A DNA stretch of 64,000 bases, taken from the NCBI GenBank assembly GCA_026874595.1, contig CM049320.1:7501464-7565463 (forward strand), read 5' to 3'. This DNA is from Sipunculus nudus. Lineage: Eukaryota; Annelida; Sipuncula; Golfingiida; Sipunculidae. The stretch's first letter is position 1, and each line of letters starts with the position of its first letter. Below, piece after piece: positions 37,313-49,520 of the stretch. Under the pieces are notes generated by a model that worked only from the letters and a program-made list of their open reading frames with translations, was not told the origin of the DNA and did not search any database. Position numbers and translations under genes: made by a program.

Positions 37313-37345
<33 letters not shown>

Positions 37346-39337
37346 GTGTACATTGCGGCATACTGTTATGTCTATTACTAAATTCCTCAGAAACGGTGCA
37401 AATATAAGCTCAAATTGTTAAAGATATATTAGTCTTATGACTGCTATGAGTATGTCACCTGTTCTCTGTAAGCCAAAATATCATATTTCACTTTTTCTCT
37501 GTGAAAAAGAACATATGGTTAAGCATTTCAATATATAATGTCATATAATGGCTAACTACATTTTGGATAAAAGGGTAACTAAATGAATATATATATATAT
37601 ACAGTTATTTAGTTATCCTGATGTTTTATTTCGCTAACAACATCAAAGTTTACCCTGATGGGCGTTCACCCTGACATAATTCCACACCATAAAAATTATC
37701 CAGTGGGGTGGGAAAATAACTGTGACTTTAAGTACCGTCAAAGTTTGAAGGTGTAAATGGCTCATTACAATTGCTATGGGAACAGATAACTCATCGCTGT
37801 GATTCAGCTTGGGAAGAGCTATTGCTCTCTTGAAAGGGTGTCCTGCAGATGTCAAAGCTGAGAAGCCATTTAAAAAAGAAAGCTCCTATATACGTTTGTG
37901 TTAGCAAGAGAAATGACAAGATATCCTGGTGATTAGATATGGGGAGACTTACCCATTAGAGGTGCTAGAATACAAAGTTGTGTAATCTTAATGAAGATTC
38001 TGTTCATTTGCCCAAGAGCTGCATAGCCTACACAAACAGACATATTCCAGGGATCAGGTGATACGAGCGGAAGGATCTAAACAGCTAGTCTAAGATCATA
38101 TGATATTGGACACTCTATAGCACTTAAAGGATTGGTGTATCAAAGCAGCCTCAAAATGTTGTATCACAATAGCAAAAACGCCTTCGCCTGAATGATTTCT
38201 GTGTTTGAAGTGTTTAAAATGTGTAAAATGTACCGCATAAGATGGTCATTAGCAGGGCTACATAAAATTTAGCATACGTACTTGCTGTAATGATATGGTT
38301 TATAAAGTTTACACCTAATTGATTGGGCATGCATGAGTTAACAGTGTATTCATGCATCTAATAAATTCTAGTAAATAAGTCTTTGACATGTAAGGGCCTG
38401 TTTAAGTTATTGTGTGTCTGTGCATGTTGAACATAGTTGGTCTTCGTATGTATATTTAGAATTGTATAAAGCAAGGTGCTAATGAATGCATTATCAAGGA
38501 GTATATGAAAGGTCGGATCGGCTGAAAAGCAACTTTTACTTATAAAAGTAAGACCTATGAAAACGGTCTCTAACTTGTCGCGAGAGAAATGAAACCTAAC
38601 CATGTGAAAGTTCTTTGTTTACAGAAATACTGTTGACACTGTAACAGAAGCAATCTTTAAGATCTTGCGATACGAGCCGTCATTTGTTAGACAGTAATAC
38701 CCTTTGTAAAACTGCATACAACTCCTATAGAGATAACATCTTTATTTAGGCTTCGCATTCTTTGTTGTTATATCTGTATAAATTACCCGGCAAATGATTG
38801 CCTTATCTAAGTTTGAAATCAGTAGGGAAAAATGAATCATTGAGATAATAAAGATGATTTCATTCTGTTGAATGCATAATAAATGTGATCAGACACGGCG
38901 CATCACCATGTTTGTGGAACTATTTACATTTTATCTATGATTTGGAAATGGAGAATCCACTGAACTATTCTACCAGGGTACTGTGTACTCTGCTGTGGAA
39001 AAAAAACATGAGACGAGTCATTAGATTGCCCATTATGTGCTTTACCAGGCTAAATACAATAATTGAGCCAGATTATTTAATAGACGGAGAGCTTAAGCAT
39101 ACACTCTATTTACATCAAGGGGTCATTTGCTGTGATACGCATTTTCCGACTAACATTCACATTACAAAAATTTCTATTACTGTTTCAAGTGATGCTGAAC
39201 ATGGTACGAAAAGGGCCTCTCAATGCACACAAAATCAACTGTAACACCTGCTTTGAAAATGGTTAAAAACCTTAATTGCAGCTAAAACCCGATACAACGT
39301 ATCCCCATCTGAAAAACTACCTGAAGGAATTTTCTGA
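36827..39337. other. Spacer between the two intact fucosyltransferases
   Basis: About 2.5 kb without a recognisable gene. Contains a (GT)n run at 37317-37346 and a short TA run near 37590. The last 150 bases (from 39187) match the region just downstream of both 39338-type pseudogenes, probably the 3' untranslated region. Confidence 0.5.
37317..37346. repeat. (GT)n microsatellite
   Basis: Uninterrupted GT run of about 27 bp. Confidence 0.95.
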
Positions 39338-40675
39338 TTAAAGATAATCGAGCTTTGCGTGTCCCTCATAATACGCTTCTGCTGGGGTACAATCTTTTTT
39401 ATTCCAGAATTGGGCAATGTTTCCATAGACTTTGTGGAAGTTTTTATGGGTGTGTAGAAATTCACATAAGTCACATATACCTAGTCCCTTTACTTCCACA
39501 TTATAATAATGTTTCCATTCAAAATATTGATTGTACAATGTAGCATTCGAATCGAGAAGTTTTAGGTATGCGGCTAGCTCAGACGGCGATTTGAAATCTG
39601 TAATATCGATGAATGAATGATTTGGAAGATATTTCTTGTAATCATAACCCCCAAGGACGACGGGTAACACATTCAGTTTAAGAATTCTCCAGAGTTTCTC
39701 TGATGCGTAGTCTTTACAAATACTGTTCTCGAATGAAAGATAAAATTTGTATGTGGCGTTCAGCATGGAAAAGCAGAGGGCTCTGTCATCACAGTACAGC
39801 GTGCCACAACTTCCGTATATGTCCACGTCTATATGCTTTGCAAGTTCCTTGACGTATTCCTCTCGGTGGCTCCTTGTTACACAATTGCTTACGAACCAAG
39901 CGACACATTTGGTCTTGCCTTTTGAATAGTCAACCAATTTCCTTTCAGGAACATTCAATTTTAGATTTTTCAGTGATCCATAAGGAACAAAAATATCAGA
40001 ATCATGACTGTATGTCTGTGTTAGGTTAAAGACCCCATTGTATTGCGTTAACGACCAGGGGGTCTTCACGGGGGACTCCCTGTTATAAAACACAAATAAC
40101 TGCTTCGGATGACGGAATTTTGGCATCTCCTCAACAGAATTTATATTGACCATGTTAAATACCACTGCATTGCTGCGGTTTATTTGTGACCGATCATCTG
40201 TTGTTTCACAGTCCCTGAACCTACAATTATTACGGCGGAAGGCTTCTTGTCCAAACCCGAAACCAAATGTTTTGTCCTTGTGGTACGCTGTCCAGAACAA
40301 TATTTTCTGTATTCGTGTCTTACCTTTGAGCCCGGACGTAGAGTTATTTAATTGTATATGCTCTGTTATTATTAACTCCTTGTCTGGCATGTTAGTCAAT
40401 GTCATTTTGCCCCGAGACAGAACTGTAGCTTCGTATCCAATATGTCGATGTTTAGGCCGGCAACAGGTCAAATTTAAATACAAAAGCCCTGCACAATACA
40501 GTATGCCAACACATATTAGCAGCATGTACATTTTAAGAACCATCTTCCTGTATTTTTGCTGGCCTTGCCCTGTTTTTAGAATATCCATCTTTTCAAACGA
40601 TCGTACCCGTCGTAAAAGCACAGACAGTTTTGTTGTGGAAGACTTTGTTACATCATTTTCCAATTGTTGAGACAT
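39338..40675 (-). CDS. Alpha-1,3-fucosyltransferase (GT10), second intact paralogue
   Basis: A second complete GT10 enzyme with the same predicted reaction as the 35654 gene. The 445-residue frame has its membrane anchor at about residues 49-68 (MYMLLICVGILYCAGLLYLN), preceded by an unusually long N-terminal part. The upstream ATG is lost in both related pseudogenes, so the true start may be Met30 or Met45. The catalytic domain shows FYNRESP (196-202), FNLTQTYSHDSD (216-227), VDIYGSCG (284-291), LSFENSICKDYASEKLW (313-329), VLPVVLGGYDY (336-346) and ITDFKSP (358-364). Sequons include 111, 217 and 353. The frame is one exon. It lies upstream of the 35654 gene on the same strand, 2.5 kb away, consistent with tandem duplication and independent promoters. 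A donor-like AAAG|GTAAGAC occurs at 40319-40328. Confidence 0.93.
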   Translation of the reverse strand: MSQQLENDVTKSSTTKLSVLLRRVRSFEKMDILKTGQGQQKYRKMVLKMYMLLICVGILYCAGLLYLNLTCCRPKHRHIGYEATVLSRGKMTLTNMPDKELIITEHIQLNNSTSGLKGKTRIQKILFWTAYHKDKTFGFGFGQEAFRRNNCRFRDCETTDDRSQINRSNAVVFNMVNINSVEEMPKFRHPKQLFVFYNRESPVKTPWSLTQYNGVFNLTQTYSHDSDIFVPYGSLKNLKLNVPERKLVDYSKGKTKCVAWFVSNCVTRSHREEYVKELAKHIDVDIYGSCGTLYCDDRALCFSMLNATYKFYLSFENSICKDYASEKLWRILKLNVLPVVLGGYDYKKYLPNHSFIDITDFKSPSELAAYLKLLDSNATLYNQYFEWKHYYNVEVKGLGICDLCEFLHTHKNFHKVYGNIAQFWNKKDCTPAEAYYEGHAKLDYL

Positions 40676-43490
40676 GAATATTTACTGAAGCGTCGCATGC
40701 TTGGTAAACCATGTATATGAACAATATTATGCTTTTGGTTGTGTTGTCTGAGTTTGTGATCAGACAGATGTTGATCATTCAAGCTGATTATGAAGTAAAT
40801 TGTATTAAAAGTCTTGATAGTGTAACAAAACCAATATTTAAAATTGTATCTTTTGTCACAGACCTTCCTCTGTTAGGTTGTCATAATCTGTGTTCAACTG
40901 CTTAGAAATCATATCAGTGATACTCTAATAGAGAAACAAAATGTTCTGTTAAGGCTGACCATATGTTTTAAATGATATCTGTGTAAAATGTTCTGCAAAT
41001 GATTATAATCATTGAGATGAATGTGCTCTTTGTTCGTTATTCACATGGTGTTATTTTGTACAAACACATTTTCAGACCCACTGATTTAGCTGCCTTAAAT
41101 ATCCATGGTTTACTATTTTTACAGAGTATGTGTAAACATATTAACATGTCCCTGCTGTTATGGGTAATTAACAACCTATGAGGTTGGTGCATCTCAATAA
41201 GCTGTAAGGTAATGAAACATCCTGTTGAGACGTGTGCATTCCTGGTCTTCCTATACTTCTTACTTCTCTGAATTTCAGGCACCCTTTGTTATTGTAGTTA
41301 TTTAAGATTAACTGTGACCGGCTAAAGTTATAACGTTGAGGACAATCTTGCTCTTTTAGTATTCGTAATTTATATTTATCATTATTAATCCGGTTTGCAG
41401 TGATGGATCGATTGAGATGATTGATTTTTTTTTAAATTGTTTCACCATAAAAGAACTTTAAGAGCTCCTTGTTAATATGTTTCTACATTCCAACATATTT
41501 TCCTGCATATCTAAAACCCGACCTGTTTTCCTTAATTTTAAGGCAAGGTGTGGCTATGGCCATTTTGAGGCTTGGAAATAGACTGATGGGCCGATAAAAT
41601 AAACAGTATCTTAATAGAGGTTGGCCTATACTATCAATATTGTAATTGACGGTGCTCATACGAGACGTTTGTTCCGCATATACTCCGTGGCCAAGCCTTG
41701 GATATGCAGGTTCCTGGTCTTAAACTTTCGGGGATGATGAATATTGTGTCCTAAGGGGTTCAGTTCCCTTATTGCCTCCTTAGTCCTTAGATATTTCACT
41801 TGAGTATTTAAGGGACAATCGCAGCGCCCTATATCAATCTACATCAGACTATTCAAGATATTTGTAGTACACTGTTAACCACTGGAGCTTGAATAATACA
41901 CCTAAGCTCCCATACCATTACTAATAACACGTATTTCTATTAAATCTATAAAAACTGGCCTCTTTTGAAAGACTAATCTAAATTCCGGTTTACTTGCACG
42001 TGTATCGCTTTTTCACAATTTGGTCTCTCTACAGTGAAGCGGCAATGACCTGATCTGTCCCCAATAAGAATTTGGATACCAAAAATTCTTTTACTGGTCA
42101 TAGATTAAAACACAGACCAATACGGTCAATTGTTCCTGAGATATTGCTTAACACTTATGAAACCACATTTTGCATTAGCATCTTGTATAATGGCTTGAAT
42201 CAACCACGGCTCGGATTATGGACTCCCAACGAGATTTTGTTCCATGTCGACACACATGCGGGAAAACCGGCTAATCCAACCGCAAACACGAGTATTATTC
42301 TCTATACATAATGGATGATACTAGGACCTGCGTAGACAGAAAAGATAGGCAGATATTCATTATATAGGTAGTGCCGGTTCTCGAATTGAAGTAAGGGAAC
42401 GATGCCATTGTGTCCTAAGGGGATATTTTCCAAATTGTCTAATTTTTGCTAAAGATATATCAGAGCGCCACAGTACATAGTCTATCCGTTCCCTCCACGT
42501 GTGGGTGTGAACCATTATCAGTACAAGATCGAGAAATAGCTAGTAATCACATTGTCAATTGATCCCAGTTGACCGATTATAACTTTATCAGTAAAATTTC
42601 TGATACCTGTACATCATTCAACTCCTCCTCTCCTGTGTAAGACTTCACTGATCTTGCGTTTATATCCAGTTTATAATTCGTTACTCTTTGGATAATTTAG
42701 ACTATTCCGCCTGAATATAACTTCACCTTCAAGCTATATCTTCCAATAAGGATAAAAACCAGACTGAAAAGAGGAGTTGAAACCAGTCATTAAACATCAT
42801 CCTGACCTGTATGATTTCTACAGTTAGGCTTGGTGGTGTACCGGTCATACGATCGCGCGACTTAATTGTTAATCAATGTTATTTTATTTGGGTAAAAACG
42901 CTCTGCACCATAAAGTAGGCCTACACCTATTATCAGGATGCGCATTTAAAGGACCATCTTCCTGTTTAAGGTTAAGAGTTCTCCTGTTGTAGAAAGTATT
43001 TTAACCTCAAACGACAGTACCTAATGTTAAGGTAACTTTTAGTCATTTATATACAGGCAGTCTTTCAGTGGAAGGCTTTGTTTGGTTGTTATTTTCTCGG
43101 TGGGGAAATATGAATTTTACGTGAAGCGTCGCATGCATGTGTAAACATTGTCATGCATTTGGCTTTGTTGTCGAAGTTTTTTTTATCAGGGAGATGAACA
43201 GATCATTATGTAGGTCGTCAGATAGGTTTACAACGTTGATGTAAATGTAACAACTTTTGATGAAACAACGTTTTCGGTACACAACAGTAGACACTTTTTC
43301 CACAGAATTTAGAAATACTGAATGTGGCAAAGTCCAATATTCTTGTAATCTGTGTATTCTTGTCATTTAACAAGGATATTCTGTTAACATGACTTTGCTT
43401 TTAGCTCAAAATGTAAACGCTGCATGAAATGTACGAACTGGTTGTAGTATGGAGCGTTAGAGCCCGTGGATACAATAGGGCTTGTCGATA
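40676..43490. repeat. Right flank of cassette copy IV
   Basis: No gene. Colinear with 18865-21590 and, in part, 15125-16150. Landmarks are CTCCCATACCATTACTAATA (20117 and 41909), TGTGTCCTAAGGGGAT and GGTCATACGAT. Mutations are spread evenly with many small indels, as expected for non-coding DNA. Confidence 0.75.
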
Positions 43491-43495
43491 CATAC

Positions 43496-43530
43496 GTCAT
43501 ACATACATACATACATACATATATACATAA
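43496..43530. repeat. (ACAT)n microsatellite
   Basis: About six ACAT tetramers close to the right end of cassette copy IV. Confidence 0.9.
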
Positions 43531-44220
43531 AAAAACATATTTCTTTCAGATGATTTTCATATCTTTTATCTTATCCTGCCGAAAATAAACTTACAGGACA
43601 AAAGATTTTGTATAAATATGTACATACATAATTTAAAGTATTCTCTACGTGTCTATACAAGTAGGCTGGGTATGCGCGTGTGCATGTACAGGTACTAACC
43701 TCCTTGTGACGTGTACATTTTTTGTTATGTATGTATTAGAATATAAATAAACAAATAGAGAATGATTTTTAAATATTCCTCTTGCTATGTTTAAAACTGG
43801 GCCTTGAAGTAGGACTCTGGATGTCCTCGACAGCCGTTTTCAATTGATAAATTGGAAAATTCTTGTAAGCAACAACAAAAATCTTTCATGAAATCAACCC
43901 ACTTGAGTGTTGCCTCATTGTTCCGAATCAAGTGTCAACAAAGAGCACATGTATGTTTACCAAAGCAATGTTCACTCTTTCGGCTTTGCTCATATAAGGA
44001 CATATAAATATGTATACAGTAGATATCCATTTTCCAAATGCCGAATTTCCAAAAATTCTTTTTTTCCCGAAATTTAAAATTGGGAACTGAGAGTTTAATC
44101 GTATTCACGAAATATTTTTCAAGCATGTCAATATCTCAAATTATTTTTTTTGTAATTACGATTCCCAAGGGTCCGAAACCAGGTGCCCAGTGGTGACCTT
44201 AAGTAATTAGTTCTGGACCA

Positions 44221-44769
44221 ATGTTGTCGCTGGGCATTGCGGTTGAGCAGTTTATCCGAGAGCACGTGTGTTATCAACCAATATCTCGTTTGTACGAAAG
44301 CAAGCATAGTTCGTCGGTTTGGGCTAAGATGTCAAACCAAATAACTGAGCAGTTAACTCGCATGGACATTGGTGAGGTATCATTTGTACATTGCCTGTGC
44401 TCGAACAGGTCTATATGTGCGAGGCCAAACCATGGGGGTCTGGCCATACAAATGAGAAGTTCATTCCCAAGAGCAATTGTGTCATCTACTAAAACATGCT
44501 GTTATTCAGCTTATTCATCATTTCACTCTCACTGTCAGGATGAACACTACTCAAAAACGATCTTCTTGCTGTCACTTGTCAGAGATATGGAGTCAAAGAA
44601 GAGAAAACCGACCGCGTTATGCTTTTGTGACACGCTGACAATCCTCGAGCAGCCCGACCGTGGTGACAAGCCTGCCATTTTCCAGAGAGAGAACATTCTT
44701 ATAAACGAAGTCAGGAAGTTAAATATTAGACGTCAGTTAGGGTATTCAATAAGTTTAAATCTACGTTAG
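44221..44769 (+). CDS. Unassigned 182-codon ORF
   Basis: A long open frame in otherwise stop-rich DNA, with mixed amino acid composition and ten cysteines. I find no membrane segment, signal peptide or family motif. The C-terminal part (KKRKPTALCFCDTLTILEQ, GDKPAIFQRENILINEVRK) looks more protein-like than the first. No splice sites with clear phase were identified, and the antisense frame is broken. It could be an exon, a fragment of an unknown mobile element, or chance. Confidence 0.27.
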   Translation: MLSLGIAVEQFIREHVCYQPISRLYESKHSSSVWAKMSNQITEQLTRMDIGEVSFVHCLCSNRSICARPNHGGLAIQMRSSFPRAIVSSTKTCCYSAYSSFHSHCQDEHYSKTIFLLSLVRDMESKKRKPTALCFCDTLTILEQPDRGDKPAIFQRENILINEVRKLNIRRQLGYSISLNLR

Positions 44770-45116
44770 ATCTGAGAATTATAAATTATCCATTTTAATT
44801 TGTGGGCTCTACGATCGTTCAAAAACTTTTATTCCTTTGTCTTTCACTCGTTGTGCGTGTGAGTACGAGTCAGTACGAGTACAGAGTACAAAAGTTTATT
44901 TCCTCGAAGGTACTTAACAATTGATTATTACAAATTATTTTTATTTTGTTATGTTCAGTATCAAATACACAATGCACAGAAGGATTATTCATTGCATTCT
45001 TTTAAAACTGTATTCTCTGCAGTTATAAACACCATTAGGGCAAAGTAAAATCTTGCATAAGTCCAAGATTTTCTCATATGTCCACTTATGATATATCATT
45101 ATATAATGATTTACAG

Positions 45117-46145
45117 AATGTAGAACTCTGAGAACATGCTCATATGAAGAAAATATTAACTCTGTTAACTGAGCTCTGAGAATGTGCTCATCTAAGGTAA
45201 ACATTGTTTCTGTTAATTAATTGACCTCTGAAAATGTGCTCATCCCAACTAAATATTTCTGCTAACGAAGCTCTGAGAACGTGTTCATCCCAGGTAAATA
45301 TTAACTGTGTTAACTGAGCTCTGAGAATGTGCTCATTCCCAGGTAAATATAAACTCTGTTAACCGAGCTCTCAGAATCTGCTCATTTCCGGAAAATATTA
45401 ACTCTGTTTACTGACCTCTGAGAACGTACTCATCCAAGGTAAATATTATTTCTGCTGACGAAGCTCTGAGAATTGATCATCACAGATTAATATTGTTTCT
45501 GCTAACGAAACTCTGAAAACGTACTAATCCCAGTTAAATATTAACTCTGTTAACCGAGCTCTGAGAATTTGCTCATTTCAGGTAAATATTAAGTCTGTTT
45601 ACTGAACTTTGAGATCGTGCTCATCCCAGGTAAATATTAGCTTTGTTAACTGAGCTCTGAGAATGTGCTGATTCCCAGGTAAATATAAACTCTGTTAATC
45701 GAGCTCTCAGAATCTGCTCATTTCCGGAAAATATTAACTCTGTTTACTGACCTCTGAGAACGTACTTATCCCAGGTAAATATTATTTCTGCTAACGAAGC
45801 TCTGAGAATTGATCATCTCAGATAAATATTGTTTCTGCTAACGAAACTCTGAAAACGTGCTAATCCCAGTTAAATATTAACTCTGTTAACCGAGCTCTGA
45901 GAATTTGCTCATTCCAGGTAAATACTAACTATGTAAGCCGAGCTCTGAGAATGTGCTAATATCAGGTAACTATTAACTCTGTTAACAAAGCTCTGGGATG
46001 TGCTCAAGTAAATATTAACTCTGTTATCTGAGATCTTTGAATGTGCTCAACTCAGGTAAAAAATAACTCTGCTAACGAAGCTCTGAGAATGTGCTTATCT
46101 CAGGTAAAGATTAACTCTGCTAACCAAGCTCTAAAATATACTTCT
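45117..46145. repeat. 48-bp minisatellite with a 336-bp higher-order period
   Basis: About 21 copies of a unit resembling GAGCTCTGAGAATGTGCTCA, then a block around CCCAGGTAAATATTAACTCTG, then TTAAC. Copies near 45331 and 45667 start a long stretch of near-identity offset by 336 bp, which is seven units (for example GAGCTCTCAGAATCTGCTC and GAGAATTGATCATC variants recur in the same order). 48 is a multiple of three, so a 16-residue repeat can be read in short stretches, but single-base indels break the frame. I do not consider it coding. Confidence 0.9.
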
Positions 46146-46149
46146 CTCA

Positions 46150-47880
46150 GCTATTGCTTTTTAAATGTTCTTGCACGAGATAAATTATGCGTAGTTTTTA
46201 AATCTTGTGATAATGAGAACAAATGTTTAATTTAAGATCAAGTGATATTATTTGAATAATATGCTCCGCCAAACCTAATTTTTGCATTCCTAAATCATAA
46301 AAGTTACAATACACACATTCCCTGATTTTAATTTATGTATTAATTAATACAGGGTGGATAATAAGTAACCCAAATAGATTTCAAATGCATAAATCTGCTT
46401 TTGTAAGTGAATTGGAAAATCTTACTTTGGTCAGAGTAAAACTTGTCGATACAACATTTTCTCCTTTCTTAAATTGTATTTGGCCTTAGTTTTAAGTTCT
46501 TGACAGAGAAAGCCTACTTGTAATCAAGTCCACCGCAGATTACGATCAAATACCCTGAGAGTGTACATATATAATTCAATAATTATAATCTTAACAGCTG
46601 CTTTCATGTAAAGACCAAGTGTGTCTAACTACAAGTGCACGCCTGGTTATATGACATTTATAAAACAACACGAAAAGTAAACTGTACAATAAAGGGTATT
46701 TATGATTACTGATGAAAGATTATATACAGTCAGCCCTTATCATACTGAAGGTCTCTTATCTTATCTGGAAAAAAAATTATCATTTTATATAAACGGACCC
46801 ATTGTTGCAGTTTTATTTGGAAAATAGAAAGTGATATGTTACCCCCAAAGGTTGTGCTGCACAAAATACAATGAATACACTTATTTCTTATTTAAATAAT
46901 TAATCTCACCAACGAAACGAAACAGGGTATATACATTTGTTCTTAAAACAAAATGACAAAAGGAATAGGTAAAAAAGAATTTGGTATTATGTTTCTTTTT
47001 CTTAGCGCTTCTGGTCCTTTTACCGACTCGTTTTTCTTTTTGTGCAAACAGGTTTCCATTACCGTGGACTTTGTTGCCCGTATTTATAGAAAAATGTTTT
47101 TGTAACTAAGTAGAAAAAATTATATTCCCCTGGTTTAATGTCTAAGATACAATCTGATTATAAGAGCCCACCTTTGTGTGACTGCCAGGCTTTACAGGCA
47201 ATACATTTTTGTGATGAATGCATCCACGAGTCTTCATATAATTTGGACAATTACTTATCAGCTTTCAATGGAGCCTTTGGGAAGTCAATTATTTGAAAGT
47301 AATGTTTATCACTCACAAAAGTGTGCATCTTTGGGGGTCAACCGGTTTATGTATCTGAAATAGTAATGATTACAGCAGACACCGGGCCTGGGTGACGCCG
47401 GGATAAAACAAAATGACATGATAGGAAGGAGTGCTACCGCCATTTCACGTAGCTGCAGGTGTACATTAGATAACAAATTAGATAAGATAGCATAAAGTGG
47501 AGGGGCTACCTCGAACAAATGAATATCCTGAGAAACAGAGGTCGTTCCACCAATTTTAAGACCATTAGGATTTGCCGATTATTCTCTTAAAAGTAAATAC
47601 TCAAAAGTGAAGGAAGCCACTCAAGCTGGCGAGGGACTGTTCACAGGCCTAATGTGGAGTAAAAGGCATACATATCAGGCACAGCATTCATATCAATGGC
47701 TTTAATTAGTTCAGCCCTTTTCCTCATATCAAAACGCTTTTTTTCACATGGTTCTGTTTAGGCCTGGTATGGAAGTACCAGTCATGAACATACGATTAAT
47801 TTAGCCAGTATTTTCATTGAAACACCTGCTCCAACCAGTCTCCGTTGCAACGATATAATCATCACGTGCGCCCTCTGATG
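46150..47880. repeat. Downstream flank of the GPCR locus, left duplicate
   Basis: No gene. From about 46450 it is homologous to 53400-53907 and then, across the BEL/Pao insertion, to 63331-63720. Landmarks are AAAACAACACGAAAAG, the block around TTACCCCCAAAG and GTATATACATTTG. It marks a segmental duplication that includes the receptor gene. Confidence 0.75.
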
Positions 47881-47884
47881 GTTC

Positions 47885-48919
47885 TCAAACGGTGGTGGAA
47901 GCAACCACGCGACTCATGGTGGTGCTCGATCTCGGGCCGCATCGCGTACGAGACCCCAATGATGACGTAGACCGGCGCCTCGGTCTCAGGGCAACAAAAC
48001 GAAACTCTTCTCGAAAACCATGGCTACATATACAGTAAAGATATAGCTTGATGGCATGTTTTGACAGATATATACAATAAGTGATGTCATTCGCATATTC
48101 GAGTGGAGACCCCATAAGTTTTGGTTTAAACAAGAGGGGTAACCACGTGATTTTGTATGGTATTCGCATTAACACAAAGGTTAAGGCCACTGTCAGAAGT
48201 AACACGGTCATGTGACGTTCTCCGTCTCTTCTGGTTTGACTTGCGCATGAATCCTGTCTCTGTATGAAGTGTTTTCCAGCATTCATGTAGATTCTGAGTG
48301 TCCATATTGACAGGACTAAAATGAACAAACTCCCGATCATGTCACAAATCACCACGATTACTATCGTCACGCCTCTGGAGTATACCTTTTCATGGTCTAT
48401 TGGTTTACAGCAATCCATGGTTGACGCAAATGTGATAGCTATAGCGTATAAATTTATCAGCAACGAAATGGCAACAAGAATCGCAATTTGGGCGAGTGCT
48501 GCCTTAAGGTTGGATACTTTCCTGAAAGTTAGGGGAAATTCCATGACTATTAACCGATGAGCGCTTATGCAAAGAATTAATAAAGTCGACAGACAGCGAA
48601 ATGTATATTTCAGGTATGCAGTAGCAGAACACAGAGCTGGAGTAGCTGGAATAACCTCATTCTTACTTGGGCACGACCCAGACGCTGTGTAGTTAAGCTC
48701 ATGATAAAAGCGATTACGTGACAGAGCGATCACTTGCTCTGTGATAAATACGATAATATCGGTTATCGCGACAGCAATGAGCAAAACACCGGAGACAGAT
48801 TTACGCATGCGCCCTGAGTTCAGCAAGACAATTAGAATTACAATGTTGCTTATACAGCCAATCACGGTGATGATATAGGTAACATAGTGTTTTATGCAGT
48901 AGGTAATGTCTGGCATCAT
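47885..48919 (-). CDS. Rhodopsin-class GPCR, orphan peptide-receptor-like
   Basis: A 344-residue single-exon seven-helix receptor, probably at the plasma membrane and G-protein coupled. Helices run at about 11-34 (with N25 in GCISNIVILIVL), 41-61 (D54 in AVAITDIIVF), 100-122, 138-158, 183-208, 236-257 and 277-297. Cys97 and Cys170 or 171 can form the usual extracellular disulfide. The helix 3 end reads AHR instead of DRY. Helix 7 reads HAIKLYLYC, where most class A receptors have NPxxY; the LYC-x7-FR ending with a basic tail resembles FMRFamide- and TRH-type receptor relatives of invertebrates. The tail is rich in serine and arginine. An ATG two codons into the frame gives no extracellular leader, so the N-terminus is very short. 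The ligand is unknown. A paralogue begins at 63725. Confidence 0.87.
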   Translation of the reverse strand: MMPDITYCIKHYVTYIITVIGCISNIVILIVLLNSGRMRKSVSGVLLIAVAITDIIVFITEQVIALSRNRFYHELNYTASGSCPSKNEVIPATPALCSATAYLKYTFRCLSTLLILCISAHRLIVMEFPLTFRKVSNLKAALAQIAILVAISLLINLYAIAITFASTMDCCKPIDHEKVYSRGVTIVIVVICDMIGSLFILVLSIWTLRIYMNAGKHFIQRQDSCASQTRRDGERHMTVLLLTVALTFVLMRIPYKITWLPLLFKPKLMGSPLEYANDITYCIYLSKHAIKLYLYCICSHGFREEFRFVALRPRRRSTSSLGSRTRCGPRSSTTMSRVVASTTV

Positions 48920-49348
48920 ATTTAAAGAAAGCTAGAATTATGTTCAAATTTTTTTGTTCATAATCCTGACTGTAATTTGGGTCTGACTTAACCTCGTGTT
49001 TTTTTTTCAGCCAGCCGAGTGTATCATTGTTACACAAAAAAATATACGTGTCCACAACATGGATCTATTTAAAGCTTATAGGCATTTTCCTTGACCATGT
49101 CACGATCACATATCACAATTAAAATAAGGGATGACAGAATGGCAGGGCAAAGACTCATCTATAATTTTAAGATAACACCAGTTCAAGAATGGTAAATGAA
49201 CAATGCACGCATGAGATAGTTGATAAAATTACTCATGGTTTATGAGAAACGAAGTTGATAATGTCTTACATGACGTGTGCAAGTGAAGTTAATTCTGCTG
49301 GCTTTCTTTTGCATCCACCCAAACCTAAAAACTCTGTGCAATACTTAT

Positions 49349-49520
49349 CAGGGCTGGTTCCAGGATTTAGGAAAAGGAAGGGTCCAACCCAGGAGGACTA
49401 TTAATAAAACCTGAAAAAAAGGTCCAGGAAAGGGGGACCAGGCCATAAAAACTGGTCTAAACCCCTAAAAAAGTTCCAGCGGCTGAAAAGGGGAGCCGCC
49501 CCCTTATGGATCCATTCCTG
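49349..49520. mobile_element. Short TIR element (MITE-like) with CTTAT flanks
   Basis: A 172-bp element with ends CAGGGCTGGTTCC and GGATCCATTCCTG (imperfect inverted pair), flanked on both sides by CTTAT (49344-49348 and 49521-49525). Its interior is similar to 25285-25483 in reverse orientation. Confidence 0.7.

Larger units (their letters stand above)
34912..43490 (-). repeat. Fucosyltransferase cassette, copy IV (intact genes)
   Basis: Contains both intact fucosyltransferases in the same orientation, with the flanking blocks seen in copies I-III: start block around CCGATAAGCTTCC, TA run, 35654-type gene, spacer, 39338-type gene and a 2.8-kb right flank (40676-43490) matching 18865-21590. 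It is the reference copy for judging lesions in the others. Confidence 0.75.

Noticed and set aside
46041-46235. 64-codon frame with a 16-residue repeat
   Set aside because: Arises from the 48-bp minisatellite; indels destroy the frame in most of the array.
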